A stretch of 64,000 nt of DNA from Betaproteobacteria bacterium (GCA_903970165.1 CAJCHZ010000092.1:33640-97639); one strand, 5' to 3'; numbered from the stretch's first letter, positions 33,548-43,329 are shown. The notes: generated by a model from the letters alone, not told the origin. Program-made: numbers and translations.

Positions 33548-34624
33548 ATGAGATCGATAAGCATCCGCAAACGAGTCAGAGATATCGCAAACATTTTTGC
33601 GTTGTTTTGGATGGGAACCTCCGGTGCACTTTTGGCACGGGGTCAAACCCCGCACCAATGGACGGAAGCGGAAAACTATGGATTCAAAGGACCCGTCCGC
33701 ACCATTGAGACGACGAGTGCTACGCTCGATTCGGCTACGAAAGCGGATCCATTTTTCACCCAGCCCGTCGGTCCCGCCTGGATGGAGTTTGATTCGCACG
33801 GTAGTCTTCTAGCAGAAGGCCAGGATCTATCGAAGCGCAAGGAAGTGCCACGAAATATCTACGTCTACGACGGCCAGGGACGGCTTGTCACAAAAGGCGT
33901 TTGGGCGGGCGATGGCGTCACTCTGTATCGGCAGGAATACAAATATGGACCGTTTGGCCCACTGGAAGTGCGATGGTATGCGGGGAAGACCTTTACCGGC
34001 CGAACGGTGGTGGAATATGACGCGAACGGAAATTTCATCCGCGACGCCTCGTATGACGCGGAGGGCAAACTCCAGCACGAGAGCCTGCAAAGAGAAGATC
34101 CGCGAACGAACGCGGTCGAGGAAGAAGGCCTGGACGCGGACGGCACGAGTCAAGTGCATGTCGTTGATCAAAGCGATCCGAAGGCTGGCATCTACGAGCA
34201 CCAGAGCCTGGATCCCCAAGGGCACGTGGTCGGAATCCTGCGCATGCACGATGGAGATTTTTTATCCTGGTGGCAGAGTCCGGACTTTCAGTGCGCCGCC
34301 GGGCAAGGTGAAGTAGGAATTTTCAACGGGAACGACGAGAAGCGAAGATTTCAGATTTATTTCACGTTGCGGTGTCCGCGAACCCTGGAGATCACCAAAC
34401 TACACCATGCCGGCAAGCAGGGAAGTATCGAAAATGACTTGGAAGAGCGATACCTCGAGGACGGCACCGTGCTGGCTCGCGTCCAGTATGAATATGAGCG
34501 CGACGCTCACGAAAACTGGACAAGGAGAGTTGTGGCCGTCTGGAACGCGAAGGAAGACAAGATGATTGCCGTTCGTGAAGACCGGAGAACCATCAGCTAC
34601 TTCGAAGGCTCTAAGGCGGAATAA
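33548..34624 (+). CDS. Secreted RHS/YD-repeat-like protein of unknown function
   Basis: A 358-residue exported protein (hydrophobic N-terminus, about residues 12-32, ending ALLARGQ). The mature part is built from short YD-type strands: YVYDGQGRLVTKG, RTVVEYDANGNFIRDASYD, YEYERDAHENWTRRVV. These resemble the strands of RHS/YD repeats, but there is no obvious toxin or full shell. AAGGAG lies 8 bases before ATG 33548; a GTG two codons earlier is less likely. It splits the glycolate oxidase region on the opposite strand. Confidence 0.6.
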   Translation: MRSISIRKRVRDIANIFALFWMGTSGALLARGQTPHQWTEAENYGFKGPVRTIETTSATLDSATKADPFFTQPVGPAWMEFDSHGSLLAEGQDLSKRKEVPRNIYVYDGQGRLVTKGVWAGDGVTLYRQEYKYGPFGPLEVRWYAGKTFTGRTVVEYDANGNFIRDASYDAEGKLQHESLQREDPRTNAVEEEGLDADGTSQVHVVDQSDPKAGIYEHQSLDPQGHVVGILRMHDGDFLSWWQSPDFQCAAGQGEVGIFNGNDEKRRFQIYFTLRCPRTLEITKLHHAGKQGSIENDLEERYLEDGTVLARVQYEYERDAHENWTRRVVAVWNAKEDKMIAVREDRRTISYFEGSKAE

Positions 34625-34698
34625 AATGGCAACTGCTCGCCCTTTGACCGAGGGAAATTAGAACACTAACCCCATGGACGCCGTATTTTTTCGCAAAA

Positions 34699-35577
34699 TC
34701 ATTGCGACACAGACGGGGTGGTGCTCAGGCTGGCGCGGCGCAGTTCGTCGATGTCTTTGAGAATGGTTGCGACCAGCGATTCGACTACGGCTTGTCCTTT
34801 TTCGCGTGTGGCCAGGGTCGGGTCACCCCAAGCGCCCGTCGTCGAATAGGTGCCTTTACCGTTCGGGTCGCGCGTGAGTCCGCCGGGCTGATCTGGGTTG
34901 AGGTCACGGATGGCTCTGTTCATGCGGACCGTTTCGGGTGCGATGTAGAGCATCATCGAGGTTTCAATCTCGTCCGCGTGCGTGCCGCCGGATTGGCGAA
35001 CTTTCTTCTCGACTGGATCATCCTTCGTGAGATCGGTGTAGCGAAGCAGGATGTTGTCTTTGGCGAGACCCGCGGCAGCTTGCGCCAGTGGCCGCAACGT
35101 CGAGATGCCGGTATTGAGAATGTAAAAGCGGCGCGGGCCGTAGTGGGCAAGAGAGTGAACGATGTCGGTAATCATGGTCCGTGCAGTGTCGATGCTGACG
35201 GACGTGGAGCCAGGATATTCGAGGAAGGCGGGATAAAAGCTGTAGTTGATGGTCGGAGCGACGACAACGTTTTGCGGCGCAGCGGCCAGGACCCTCTTTT
35301 TCAAATATTCAGCCATAAGGAAATCATTGTTGAGTTGCAGATGGCGGCCATGTTCCTTGGACTCAGCGCCGAGCGCGATGACAACAACGGTGTCCGCCGT
35401 GAGAATGTGTTCGGCTTCGTCCCACGAGAGTGTTTCGAGAAGGATAGCGGGCTTCGCTTGCCCGGATTGCGGAGCCGCGGGAGTTGGCACCGATTGTGCA
35501 GAAGCAACAGCGACAATACCAAGCGACAACGTCAAGCAAGCAGTCCAGGAAAAGGCTCGCGTTTTTCCGATGCTCAT
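34699..35577 (-). CDS. Exported creatininase-family protein
   Basis: A 292-residue protein with a signal peptide (about residues 1-28). The creatininase metal-site patterns are present: E-x-x-x-H-G-x-H-L-x-L-N-N-D (ESKEHGRHLQLNND) and THADEIETS. Family members are Zn/Mn amidohydrolases of creatinine or of cyclic amides. Start ATG 35577 has GAGG 8 bases upstream; a GTG three codons earlier is possible. It is third in a tight run after glcE and the MBL-fold gene (38 bases apart), so likely co-transcribed. Export of a creatininase-like enzyme is notable; the substrate is unknown. Confidence 0.85.
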   Translation of the reverse strand: MSIGKTRAFSWTACLTLSLGIVAVASAQSVPTPAAPQSGQAKPAILLETLSWDEAEHILTADTVVVIALGAESKEHGRHLQLNNDFLMAEYLKKRVLAAAPQNVVVAPTINYSFYPAFLEYPGSTSVSIDTARTMITDIVHSLAHYGPRRFYILNTGISTLRPLAQAAAGLAKDNILLRYTDLTKDDPVEKKVRQSGGTHADEIETSMMLYIAPETVRMNRAIRDLNPDQPGGLTRDPNGKGTYSTTGAWGDPTLATREKGQAVVESLVATILKDIDELRRASLSTTPSVSQ

Positions 35578-35615
35578 GGCCGGCACCTCAAATCAATCCA
35601 CCAACTTGTTCCGCA

Positions 35616-36590
35616 TTATCGCGCGATGGGGCCTGTCTTAATTCCGCTGTTTAGATCGTAAACCGCACCGATCGTTCCGACCAGACACGTCTGCCGCGTC
35701 AAGCCCATCAACTCGCGAAGGCGGTAAACGCTCTCGATGCCCGTGCAGTGCGCTCCCAGAATGCGCGCGGTGTGGTATTCCTTCAGCTTGGAAGCGGTCC
35801 AGGCGAGTTCCTGATCGCTTGCTGCAAAGAGGTGAAACCCTCCAATCGCAGCATCCATGGGAGCGGGACGTAGGAAGCCGCGCGCGTACTGAATCGTATT
35901 AATGATGCCGGAGTGGCCGCACCCGGAGAGTAAGACGAGACCGTGCGAAGTGTTGAAGACGAGCGACTGATCGTCGGGAATGTTGTCCTCGACCCAGGCC
36001 GTGCCGGTGTTGACCTCGGTCCCGGCGGAATAATTTTTCTCGGGGTAGACCCTCGGAACAGGGCCGGTGAGCCAGATGCCGGGGAAAATCTCTTCCGGCT
36101 TGTCGTGCACGATAAAGACGCCACCGGTGGCTTCGTAGTCTTTCTTCATCTGAATCATTGGATTCAGCAAGTGCCCACGGCGTTCAAGAAAAATGCCGGT
36201 TGCAACGTGCACACGCGAAAGAGCGGAAGGATTGTTTTTGGAAAACTCGCGGCGAAGTGTCATCAGGCCGGTGGTGTGGTCGTCATGGTAGTGGCTGAGA
36301 ATGACGTCTTGAACGCCGTTGAGGTCGACCTTCAATTCGCGGGCGTTTTCTAGGACGGTGGTAGGGCGAGCGCCGGTGTCGAAGAGAATCTTGCGGCCGT
36401 CGGCTTCGACGAGCGCAGCGAAGCCCCATTCACCGATGCCGTCATCGGCGAGCATCGTCGAGAGAATGGTGATTTTAAGGGAGTGAACTTCCGCGGGAAG
36501 CGCTGCGCGCGGGGGCCGCGTTTGCGGACACGCGAAAGGTGCAAGTAGCAAAAGAGAGAGGATGGGAAGTGCGCGGCCAGCTTTATTCAC
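35616..36590 (-). CDS. Exported MBL-fold metallo-hydrolase
   Basis: A 324-residue protein with a signal peptide (about 1-22). The metallo-beta-lactamase motif is SHYHDDHTTG (HxHxDH pattern), with later ligands in SGCGHSGI and GAHCTGIE. The arrangement resembles the family that includes the methanopterin-related phosphate synthase, but the true substrate is unknown. It lies 15 bases after the glcE stop and 38 before the creatininase-like gene, forming a three-gene transcript. Confidence 0.85.
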   Translation of the reverse strand: MNKAGRALPILSLLLLAPFACPQTRPPRAALPAEVHSLKITILSTMLADDGIGEWGFAALVEADGRKILFDTGARPTTVLENARELKVDLNGVQDVILSHYHDDHTTGLMTLRREFSKNNPSALSRVHVATGIFLERRGHLLNPMIQMKKDYEATGGVFIVHDKPEEIFPGIWLTGPVPRVYPEKNYSAGTEVNTGTAWVEDNIPDDQSLVFNTSHGLVLLSGCGHSGIINTIQYARGFLRPAPMDAAIGGFHLFAASDQELAWTASKLKEYHTARILGAHCTGIESVYRLRELMGLTRQTCLVGTIGAVYDLNSGIKTGPIAR

Positions 36591-36605
36591 GTCAAAAACT
36601 CCTCG

Positions 36606-37910
36606 TCAGATGTCGCCAAGAAAGCGGCCTGGATTCAATGTATTGCGCGGGTCGAACTGATTTTTCAACGCGCGCATGAGCGGCAGCGCGTCGCCGGGCT
36701 GGCCCCAGGTGTCCATGCGTTTTGTTCCGGCATCTACTGCGCCTGCGCGCTGTGGCTCGCCGGGCCGATCGAAAACGGAAAGAGAACCGCCTGCGCGTTC
36801 AACCTCGTTGCGCAGATCCGACAGAGAGTTGTAAAGATTCTCGGACGACGCTTCCAGGCGAATCCAGCCAATGCCCGTGGCTTGCATCACGAGTTTCCAG
36901 CGCGTCGCGCGCTGTTCAGAGAGCTGATCGGAGATTCTCTGCACACTCTGCACCGTCCGCCCGATGGCGGCAGGAAGCGTGGTGATCTTCGCCATCGCGG
37001 CCGGACTCGGCTCGTTCCAAAGTTCTTCGGAGGCTGACCAAACCGCGGAGGAGGTGTCAACAATCTGCGCCGAACCTCCAATCGTTCGCAACTGGGCTTC
37101 CTGAGCCGCGATACCTGCTTCCGTCCCCTCGAAAAGAATGTCCACAATTGGCTCGGCATTTTGTTCAACGCGCGCTTGCAGAGACGTGTGGGCCATCTTT
37201 GAGTCTTGGATCGCGAGGATCAATTTCTGCATGTTTTCGAGAGTTCCGGCAGAGATCGATAAAGTTTTTGTGTTCCGCGGCAGTGGATGCAGACGAAAAA
37301 CGGCGCGTGTGATTACCCCGAGCGTGCCAAAGGCGCCCGTGACGAGTTTGGGCAGGTCGTAGCCTGCTACGTTTTTCACCACCTTGCCGCCGCTGGAGGC
37401 CAGCGTGCCATCGGGGAGTGCGATGGTTACGCCGATGATGAGGTCGCGGAGCGAACCGAAGCGGAGCCGCTGACTTCCGCTGTCGTTGGTGGAGAGGACC
37501 CCGCCGATGGTGGCGTCCTCCGGCCACAATGGATCGAGCGCGAGCCTCTGGCCGTGCTGCGCAAGCGCCGCTTGAAGGGTTGCCATGGTGCAGCCTGCCT
37601 CGACGCTCACCGTGAGATCGGCCCAGGGGTGCTCGATGATTTTGTTCAGGCGCGCGGTCGAGAGGATGACATCGGCGCGCTTCGGCGTATTGCCCCATCC
37701 CAGCTTGGTGCCGCCCCCGCGGGGAATTACAGCCAACCCCGCCTCGTTTGCCACGCAAAGGGCCGCCGCCAATTGCTGCTCGGTGGCAGGCTCAAGGATC
37801 AGGCGCGGCTGCACGCCTGCAACTGCGTCGGCAGGAGTGGCGGAGCGAATCGAATCAGGAACCAGAATGGCGCGGAAGTCTTGTTCGAGAGCAGGTAGAG
37901 ACGTCGTCAT
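36606..37910 (-). CDS. glcE: Glycolate oxidase FAD-binding subunit
   Basis: A 434-residue FAD_binding_4 protein. The flavin-binding core shows VIPRGGGTKLGWGN (about residue 65-80), TIGGVLSTNDSGSQRLRFGS and KVVKNVAGYDLPKLVTGAFGTLG (in parts), with a C-terminal PLMRALKNQFDPRNTLNPGRF. These and the shorter length separate it from GlcD. It forms the glycolate oxidase complex with GlcD and GlcF. ATG 37910 starts MTTSLPALEQ; an upstream in-frame start is less convincing. It heads a likely operon with two hydrolase genes rather than with glcD or glcF. Confidence 0.88.
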   Translation of the reverse strand: MTTSLPALEQDFRAILVPDSIRSATPADAVAGVQPRLILEPATEQQLAAALCVANEAGLAVIPRGGGTKLGWGNTPKRADVILSTARLNKIIEHPWADLTVSVEAGCTMATLQAALAQHGQRLALDPLWPEDATIGGVLSTNDSGSQRLRFGSLRDLIIGVTIALPDGTLASSGGKVVKNVAGYDLPKLVTGAFGTLGVITRAVFRLHPLPRNTKTLSISAGTLENMQKLILAIQDSKMAHTSLQARVEQNAEPIVDILFEGTEAGIAAQEAQLRTIGGSAQIVDTSSAVWSASEELWNEPSPAAMAKITTLPAAIGRTVQSVQRISDQLSEQRATRWKLVMQATGIGWIRLEASSENLYNSLSDLRNEVERAGGSLSVFDRPGEPQRAGAVDAGTKRMDTWGQPGDALPLMRALKNQFDPRNTLNPGRFLGDI

Positions 37911-38154
37911 GGGTTCCGAGGAGCCAGTAGAGTACAACGGTTAGCCGACGTCAAGACTGGCCTAGGCCGGTCGATTAGCGAGCTTGAACCTTAAATCTTG
38001 AACTGTGAACCATGCGGAAGAAGAGAGCACGGTTATCCCTAACTTTTCCTTCCTTCAAAAATGCCCACGCGCATCAAAGAGAATTCAGGTAGTTTAGGCT
38101 TGCCTCATTAGAATCTGGCGCGCGGGCAAGCGACTCGAAAAGGCAGGAGCGGCG

Positions 38155-38856
38155 ATGGCCACCCAAGATCATTCTCAAGACCACGCGGATTTGAAGCTGC
38201 ATGCTGCTCAGCGTGCACTCAAGCTAGTCGAACCGGGCATGACCGTAGGGTTGGGGTCCGGCTCGACCGCGACCCTCTGGATCAAGCTACTCGGAGAGCA
38301 GGTGCGCGACCATGGGTTGAAGATTCGTGCCATCGCCAGTTCCGAAGACAGCGAAAAGTTGGGGCGCAGCTATGGAATTCCGATCATCAATTTTGAAGAG
38401 TGCCGGAAGCTGGACCTGACCGTGGATGGAGCGGACGAAGTTGCGCCAGGGCTAGCGCTGATCAAAGGCGGCGGCGGCAAGCTGCTGCGTGAGAAAATTG
38501 TCGCCAGCGCCTCAAAACGGTTTGTCGTGGTGGCGGACGGGTCCAAACAAGTGGAAAAGCTGGGCAAGTTTCCCCTGCCCGTGGAAGTGATTCAAATGGC
38601 TGTTCCTTTAGTGAGCGACGAGCTTCGCGAGCTTGGGTTCACGCCAAAGATTCGCGTGCATGCGGATGGTTCGCGCTACATTACGGACGAAGGGAACCTG
38701 ATTCTCGATTGTTCAGGGCTCCTGATGGAAGATCCGGCGAAGCTGGCGGCCAAGATCGATTCCCTTGTTGGAGTGGTGGAGCACGGTTTGTTTCTGAACA
38801 TGGCTAACCTTGCTTTGATTGCTTGCGAGAAGCAGATCATCGAGCGGACTGTTTAA
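38155..38856 (+). CDS. rpiA: Ribose-5-phosphate isomerase A
   Basis: A 233-residue enzyme that interconverts ribose 5-phosphate and ribulose 5-phosphate in the pentose phosphate pathway. Family motifs GLGSGSTATLW (about residue 32), TVDGADEVAP (about 95) with LIKGGGGKLLREKI, and late VVEHGLFLNMA are all present. GGCAGGAG precedes ATG 38155. A 28-base gap separates it from the small DUF1905 gene. Confidence 0.96.
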   Translation: MATQDHSQDHADLKLHAAQRALKLVEPGMTVGLGSGSTATLWIKLLGEQVRDHGLKIRAIASSEDSEKLGRSYGIPIINFEECRKLDLTVDGADEVAPGLALIKGGGGKLLREKIVASASKRFVVVADGSKQVEKLGKFPLPVEVIQMAVPLVSDELRELGFTPKIRVHADGSRYITDEGNLILDCSGLLMEDPAKLAAKIDSLVGVVEHGLFLNMANLALIACEKQIIERTV

Positions 38857-38884
38857 ACGGCTTTGAGCACTGGGATACAGAATC

Positions 38885-39163
38885 ATGCTGAACAAGAGAT
38901 TTAGAGCCAAGCTGCAGAAGAGCCCTAAAAAGGGCGGTTGGACCTACGTGGTTTGGCCCAGTTCAGTAAAGTTTTTTGGGACGCGCGGGCTGGTGAGGGT
39001 GAGAGGAAAGATTGATGGCCATCCATTTCGGAGTTCGTTCATGGCGATGGGGGATGCCAGGCATAAACTGCCGGTGCGAGAGGACATTCGTAAGGCGATC
39101 GGCAAGCGAATAGGCCAGAGTGTAGTCGTCGAGTTGGAGGAGCGGATCGAATTGGGTTCGTAA
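38885..39163 (+). CDS. DUF1905 protein
   Basis: A 92-residue small protein matching DUF1905: KSPKKGGWTYVVWPSSV, then FGTRGLVRVRGKIDGHPFRSS and KLPVREDIRKAIGK. The family is a small beta-rich domain, often fused to a YdeI/OmpD-associated domain that is absent here. No function is known. It probably shares the rpiA transcript. Confidence 0.85.
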   Translation: MLNKRFRAKLQKSPKKGGWTYVVWPSSVKFFGTRGLVRVRGKIDGHPFRSSFMAMGDARHKLPVREDIRKAIGKRIGQSVVVELEERIELGS

Positions 39164-39411
39164 GCCCAAGGTCTGGTTTACGACGAACACGGCCAAGTAC
39201 TCGATGAATCTGCGTTGCCGTGATGCAATTCGCTGGTTCCCTCCAAAATCAGCTCTATAGCGCCTTGGCGCCGGCTGACATTCTTGCGATGTCCGAGCAG
39301 ACCTCGAGGGCTGGACTTAATCTGTCCCTGCGTACCATTGCTGCCTTGCAGGCATCCCGCTAAGGTCTTTCTTCCCGGCGTAAATCTCACTATCTGAGCC
39401 CGGGATTCACT

Positions 39412-42400
39412 ATGAGCCGCGATTTTCTTCGTATTTGCTGGCGCTGCCTGCGCCTCTTTCTCCTCTTCACAGGCCTCCTTTTGCCGCGCGCGAGCGGGCA
39501 AACTGCGCCCACACTAACCGTTGACGCTGCCGGAAATCCGCACCCGATTAATCCCGATATTTATGGGCTGGCGAATTACGGCCTGGATGCAACATTTGCC
39601 AAAGAGATTCAAGTGCCGAACATCCGTTGGGGCGGCGACGGGACCACGCGCTACAACTGGCAGGCGGACTCCAGTAATTCGGGTTTCGATTGGTATTTCA
39701 TGGGCGGGAACGGCCAGGCCACCGCGACTCCGAGCGCGTCGGCGGATTTGATGATCAATACGTACAAGACGGCGTCGAATGCCAAGACGCTGCTTACGAT
39801 TCCGATTATTCCTTATGTGAATAAAAGCTCCGCGTGGAGTTGCAGCTTTCCGGTTTCGGTTTATGGGGCACAGCAATCGACGAATCCTTATGTGTTCCCC
39901 AACGGGGACACTTGTGGGAACAGCATAGCGACCAGCGGGACGCAATTGCTCGACAACAATATTTACGCGAACCACATCAATAACACCACGGCGCTGCAAC
40001 AGGGCTGGATTCAGCACCTGATTGCCACTTTCGGGACGGCCGCAAATGGTGGCGTTCCTTATTACCAGCTCGACAACGAGCCGGGCGGGTGGAGCAACAC
40101 GCATCGCGACGTCGAGCCGGTGCAGCCCGACTACAACACCATTATCAGTTTGGGGCAGCAGTATGCGGCGATCATCAAACAGACCGATCCTACGGCCAAA
40201 GTTTTCGGGCCGGTGGATTTTACTTTGGGCGGATGGATTGGGACGCCGCCGGATCAGGACAATCTTTACGCGGGGCAATATTATTTGCAGCAGATGGCGG
40301 CGTATGAGCAAGCGAATAATCAACGCATTCTCGATTATTTTGACGAACATTATTATGGCGGCGGTTCGACGGACGCAGCGGAATTGGAATCGACGCGGGC
40401 GCTGTGGGATCCAACGTTTAATTCGGGGAGCTGGGTGGAACAATATTATTTTGATGGGCCGATGCAGTTGATTCCGCGATTTCAGAGTTGGATTCAGACG
40501 TACTATCCGGGAACGAAACTTTCGATTTCGGAATACAGTTTTGCGAGCGGGACGAATCCGTTGGTGGACATGCTGACGGAGACGGATGTTTTAGGAATTT
40601 ATGGACGGCAGAGTCTGGACTTCGCGAACATGTGGAACGTCCCGGCGCCCACCGCGCCACTGGCTTACAGTTTTCGGATTTACAGAAACTATGACGGGGC
40701 TGGGGGACAGTTTGGCGATACCGCGGTGAATTCGACGAGCACGGACCAGAGCCAGCTTTCTGTTTATGGGGCGCTGCGGTCTTCCGATGGGGCCCTCACG
40801 GTTGTTGTGATCAATAAGACGACTGCAGCGATTCAGACTGGCTTGACCCTGGCGAATTTCAGCGCGGCTGGTAGCGCGGCGGTTTACACGTATAGCAGCG
40901 CGAACTTGAGTCAGATCACGGCGGGGACGCCGGTGACGGTGGCGTCGAATGCTGTGAGCTACAACTTTCCGGCTTACTCGGTGACTGTTTTTGTTTTTAC
41001 CGCTGGGTCCGGAGCTTCGCCTGCAGCGACGACTACCTCGCTTAGCGCGTCGAACGCGCAATTAACCAGCAGACAGAGCGTGACGTTTACGGCGACCGTT
41101 GCTCCGCAGTCGGGCAGTGGCACGCCGACGGGAACGGTTACGTTCAGCGATGGAGCGAATTCGCTGGGCACAGCCACATTAAGCGGTGGGACGGCGACCT
41201 TCAGTACGTCGTCGCTGACGGTTGGGTCGCACAGCATCACGGCGGCATATTCCGGCGATGCGAATTTTGCTGCGTCCACTTCGACTGTTGTGACTGTGGT
41301 TGTTTCGGCGCCTGCAAAAATTAATACGAGCACTTCCCTGAGCGCGTCGAACACGCAATTGACCAGCGGACAGGACGTGACGTTTACGGCGACCGTTGCG
41401 CCGCAGTCGGGCAGTGGCACGCCGACGGGAACGGTTACGTTCAGCGATGGAGCGAATTCGCTGGGCACAGCCACCTTAAGCGGCGGGACGGCGACCTTTA
41501 GCACCGCGTCGCTGACGGTTGGGTCGCACAGCATCACGGCGGCGTATTCGGGTGATGCGAATTTCGCCGTATCGACTTCGACTGTTGTGACTGTGGTTGT
41601 TTCGGCGCCAGCAAAAATAAATACGAGCACTTTGCTGACGGTTTCGGCTACGCAGATTACCGCGGGAGCAAGCGTTACCTTCACAGCGAACGTGGCTGCC
41701 GTGAGCGGGACCGGCACTCCTACGGGGACGGTCTCTTTTCTCGATTCGCAGACGGTTGTGGCGACGGCGACGTTGAGCGGCGGGTCAGCGCAGATGAGCA
41801 CGGCGGCGCTTACGACGGGGTCGCATTCGATTCGTGCGGCTTATTCCGGCGACGCAAATTTCAATGCGTCGAGTTCTGCCGCTGCGGCGGTAACTGTCGT
41901 CGTCGCGCCGGCCCCTGACTACGCCTTGTCCGTGAGTGCTTCCACGCTGAATGTTACAGCCGGCGCGGCGGGTACGATCACGTTGACCGTTTCACCTGAG
42001 AATGGCTTCAAGCAGGCCGTTGGGTTCGCTTGCTCGGGGCTGCCGAGTGGGGCGAGCTGCAGTTTCAACCCGATGTTGGTGACGCCTGCCAGCGGACCGG
42101 TCAATGCGATATTGAAAATTCAAGTGCCAGCAATGATGGCGGCAAAGTTAGAAAGAACCTCACCTGCGAGTTTGTCGAGTCACGCGGAGGGCCTATATAT
42201 TCTGCGAACGCGAATGGCGGCATCCTTTGCCCTTTTATTGGGGCTGGGCAGTTTTGTAGTCATTGGAATCATTCGAAGCGCAAAGGGCAAACAGTTCTCG
42301 CCAGCCCCGGCAAAATTCCTGCAAGCGATGGCGGCTTCCTTATTGCTCGCGGCGACTCTCGTCGTTTCCGGTTGCGCCGGTCTAACCGGGGCAGACCATC

Positions 42401-42504
42401 CTGCACCGCAGGGAACTGCGAAGACCTACACCGTCACACTGACAGCGAGCGGCGCAAACGCGCCTACGCATGCACAGTCCTTCACGCTGACTGTCGCGCC
42501 CTAA
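39412..42504 (+). CDS. Secreted GH44-like glycosidase with Ig-like repeats and C-terminal membrane/lipobox tail
   Basis: A 1030-residue protein. Signal peptide about 1-29. Residues about 35-540 resemble GH44 endoglucanase/xyloglucanase: NIRWGGDGTTRYNWQ near residue 76, the acid/base candidate Glu223 (YYQLDNEPGGW) and the nucleophile candidate Glu374 (ISEYSF). Three Ig-like domains follow (about 545-840), the first two nearly identical. A further strand-rich domain comes at about 843-905, then two hydrophobic segments (about 940-985), a lipobox-like LVVSGCAG near residue 987 and a short tail. The enzyme probably degrades plant beta-glucans and may be held at the cell surface. Confidence 0.85.
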   Translation: MSRDFLRICWRCLRLFLLFTGLLLPRASGQTAPTLTVDAAGNPHPINPDIYGLANYGLDATFAKEIQVPNIRWGGDGTTRYNWQADSSNSGFDWYFMGGNGQATATPSASADLMINTYKTASNAKTLLTIPIIPYVNKSSAWSCSFPVSVYGAQQSTNPYVFPNGDTCGNSIATSGTQLLDNNIYANHINNTTALQQGWIQHLIATFGTAANGGVPYYQLDNEPGGWSNTHRDVEPVQPDYNTIISLGQQYAAIIKQTDPTAKVFGPVDFTLGGWIGTPPDQDNLYAGQYYLQQMAAYEQANNQRILDYFDEHYYGGGSTDAAELESTRALWDPTFNSGSWVEQYYFDGPMQLIPRFQSWIQTYYPGTKLSISEYSFASGTNPLVDMLTETDVLGIYGRQSLDFANMWNVPAPTAPLAYSFRIYRNYDGAGGQFGDTAVNSTSTDQSQLSVYGALRSSDGALTVVVINKTTAAIQTGLTLANFSAAGSAAVYTYSSANLSQITAGTPVTVASNAVSYNFPAYSVTVFVFTAGSGASPAATTTSLSASNAQLTSRQSVTFTATVAPQSGSGTPTGTVTFSDGANSLGTATLSGGTATFSTSSLTVGSHSITAAYSGDANFAASTSTVVTVVVSAPAKINTSTSLSASNTQLTSGQDVTFTATVAPQSGSGTPTGTVTFSDGANSLGTATLSGGTATFSTASLTVGSHSITAAYSGDANFAVSTSTVVTVVVSAPAKINTSTLLTVSATQITAGASVTFTANVAAVSGTGTPTGTVSFLDSQTVVATATLSGGSAQMSTAALTTGSHSIRAAYSGDANFNASSSAAAAVTVVVAPAPDYALSVSASTLNVTAGAAGTITLTVSPENGFKQAVGFACSGLPSGASCSFNPMLVTPASGPVNAILKIQVPAMMAAKLERTSPASLSSHAEGLYILRTRMAASFALLLGLGSFVVIGIIRSAKGKQFSPAPAKFLQAMAASLLLAATLVVSGCAGLTGADHPAPQGTAKTYTVTLTASGANAPTHAQSFTLTVAP
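41044..41637. repeat. Two nearly identical 297-bp tandem repeats within the GH44 gene
   Basis: Copies begin at 41044 and 41341 with a 297-bp period (99 codons), each encoding one Ig-like domain. Most bases are identical over the middle (for example around 41110-41180 and 41407-41477). A third diverged copy runs to about 41925. The near identity points to recent duplication or gene conversion. Confidence 0.85.
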
Positions 42505-42655
42505 CCTTGTCTTTGCCGCAGGTTAAAATTCCCCCAACGCGTAAGTCTTGACCTCCACTGCACTGGTCGAGGGGATCTACCAAGGCGCAGTCTCGATTGC
42601 CATTCTGCGCAAGCGCGTCGATCTCGGCCCCGACCGATGAACGTAGGGGGAAAAA

Positions 42656-43249
42656 CTATTGCTTGTAGACGAGGCGGGGGCCGCTGAGTTGGTTGGCTAT
42701 GAGATTTACATTTACTTCGACTCGGTCGGCGATCTTTATGAAGGGGATGCTTTTGTCGATGCCGTAGTCTTTGCGGTCGAAGGCCATAGTGCCCACGACG
42801 ATGCCGTGGCCGGTGCCTTTGCCCGAGACATTTAGCAGCAGCTTTTCGGGTTTGGTCACGCCGCGTATCGTAAATTGGCCGTCGAATTCAAAGGTGTCCG
42901 GGCCGGTTTGCACCAGTTTGTCGGACACAAACGTGATGTATGGATTTTGCTCTACGTAGAAGAAATCCTTGCCCTTCAACTTGCCGTTCTTCAGTCCGCT
43001 TCCTGTCTGCACACTGTCCGCTTGAATGCGAATGTTCAAGACGGCTGTGGTGACGTCGGGAGAAGTGAAGGTGAGGGTGGCGTCCCATTTTTCGAAGGTG
43101 CCCTCCAGGGATACCGATGCTTTGACACCGAACTTTATGGTGCTATCCCCAGGAGTGATCTGAAACGTTGGGATGCCGGCAGTGTCCTGGGATTGGGTTG
43201 CTGAGGCAAAGAAAAATAACGCTAGGAGGAAAAGGGTAGATGTTCGCAC
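42656..43249 (-). CDS. Exported YceI-family protein
   Basis: A YceI-type lipocalin-like barrel of about 197 residues after start at GTG 43249. A signal peptide (STLFLLALFFFASATQS) is followed by the family pattern: FQITPGDSTIKFGVKASVSLEG, then TADSVQTGSGLKN-like and GQFTIRGVTKPEKLLL. Family members bind isoprenoid or other lipids in the periplasm. The start is uncertain: the frame is open to a GTG at 43318, and neither start has a strong ribosome-binding site. Chosen because it begins at the basic signal-peptide N-terminus. Confidence 0.88.
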   Translation of the reverse strand: MRTSTLFLLALFFFASATQSQDTAGIPTFQITPGDSTIKFGVKASVSLEGTFEKWDATLTFTSPDVTTAVLNIRIQADSVQTGSGLKNGKLKGKDFFYVEQNPYITFVSDKLVQTGPDTFEFDGQFTIRGVTKPEKLLLNVSGKGTGHGIVVGTMAFDRKDYGIDKSIPFIKIADRVEVNVNLIANQLSGPRLVYKQ

Positions 43250-43329
43250 GTTTGTCAGCGTGGGCTCTTTGGGTGCGGTTGTCAAATTGTAGTCCGATTC
43301 ACCGGCAATTGCGCACACGTTGGCCTTGG

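Noticed and set aside
39164..39411. Possible riboswitch between DUF1905 and the GH44 gene
   Set aside because: Small hairpins (GCGCC/GGCGC, CCTGC/GCAGG) are present, but no conserved core of c-di-GMP or other riboswitches could be recognised.
42550..42639. A 29-codon frame (TTG start) with protein-like text after the GH44 gene
   Set aside because: The text (EGIYQGAVSIAILRKR) looks coding and may be a gene tail, but it has no upstream part, ribosome-binding site or recognisable family.
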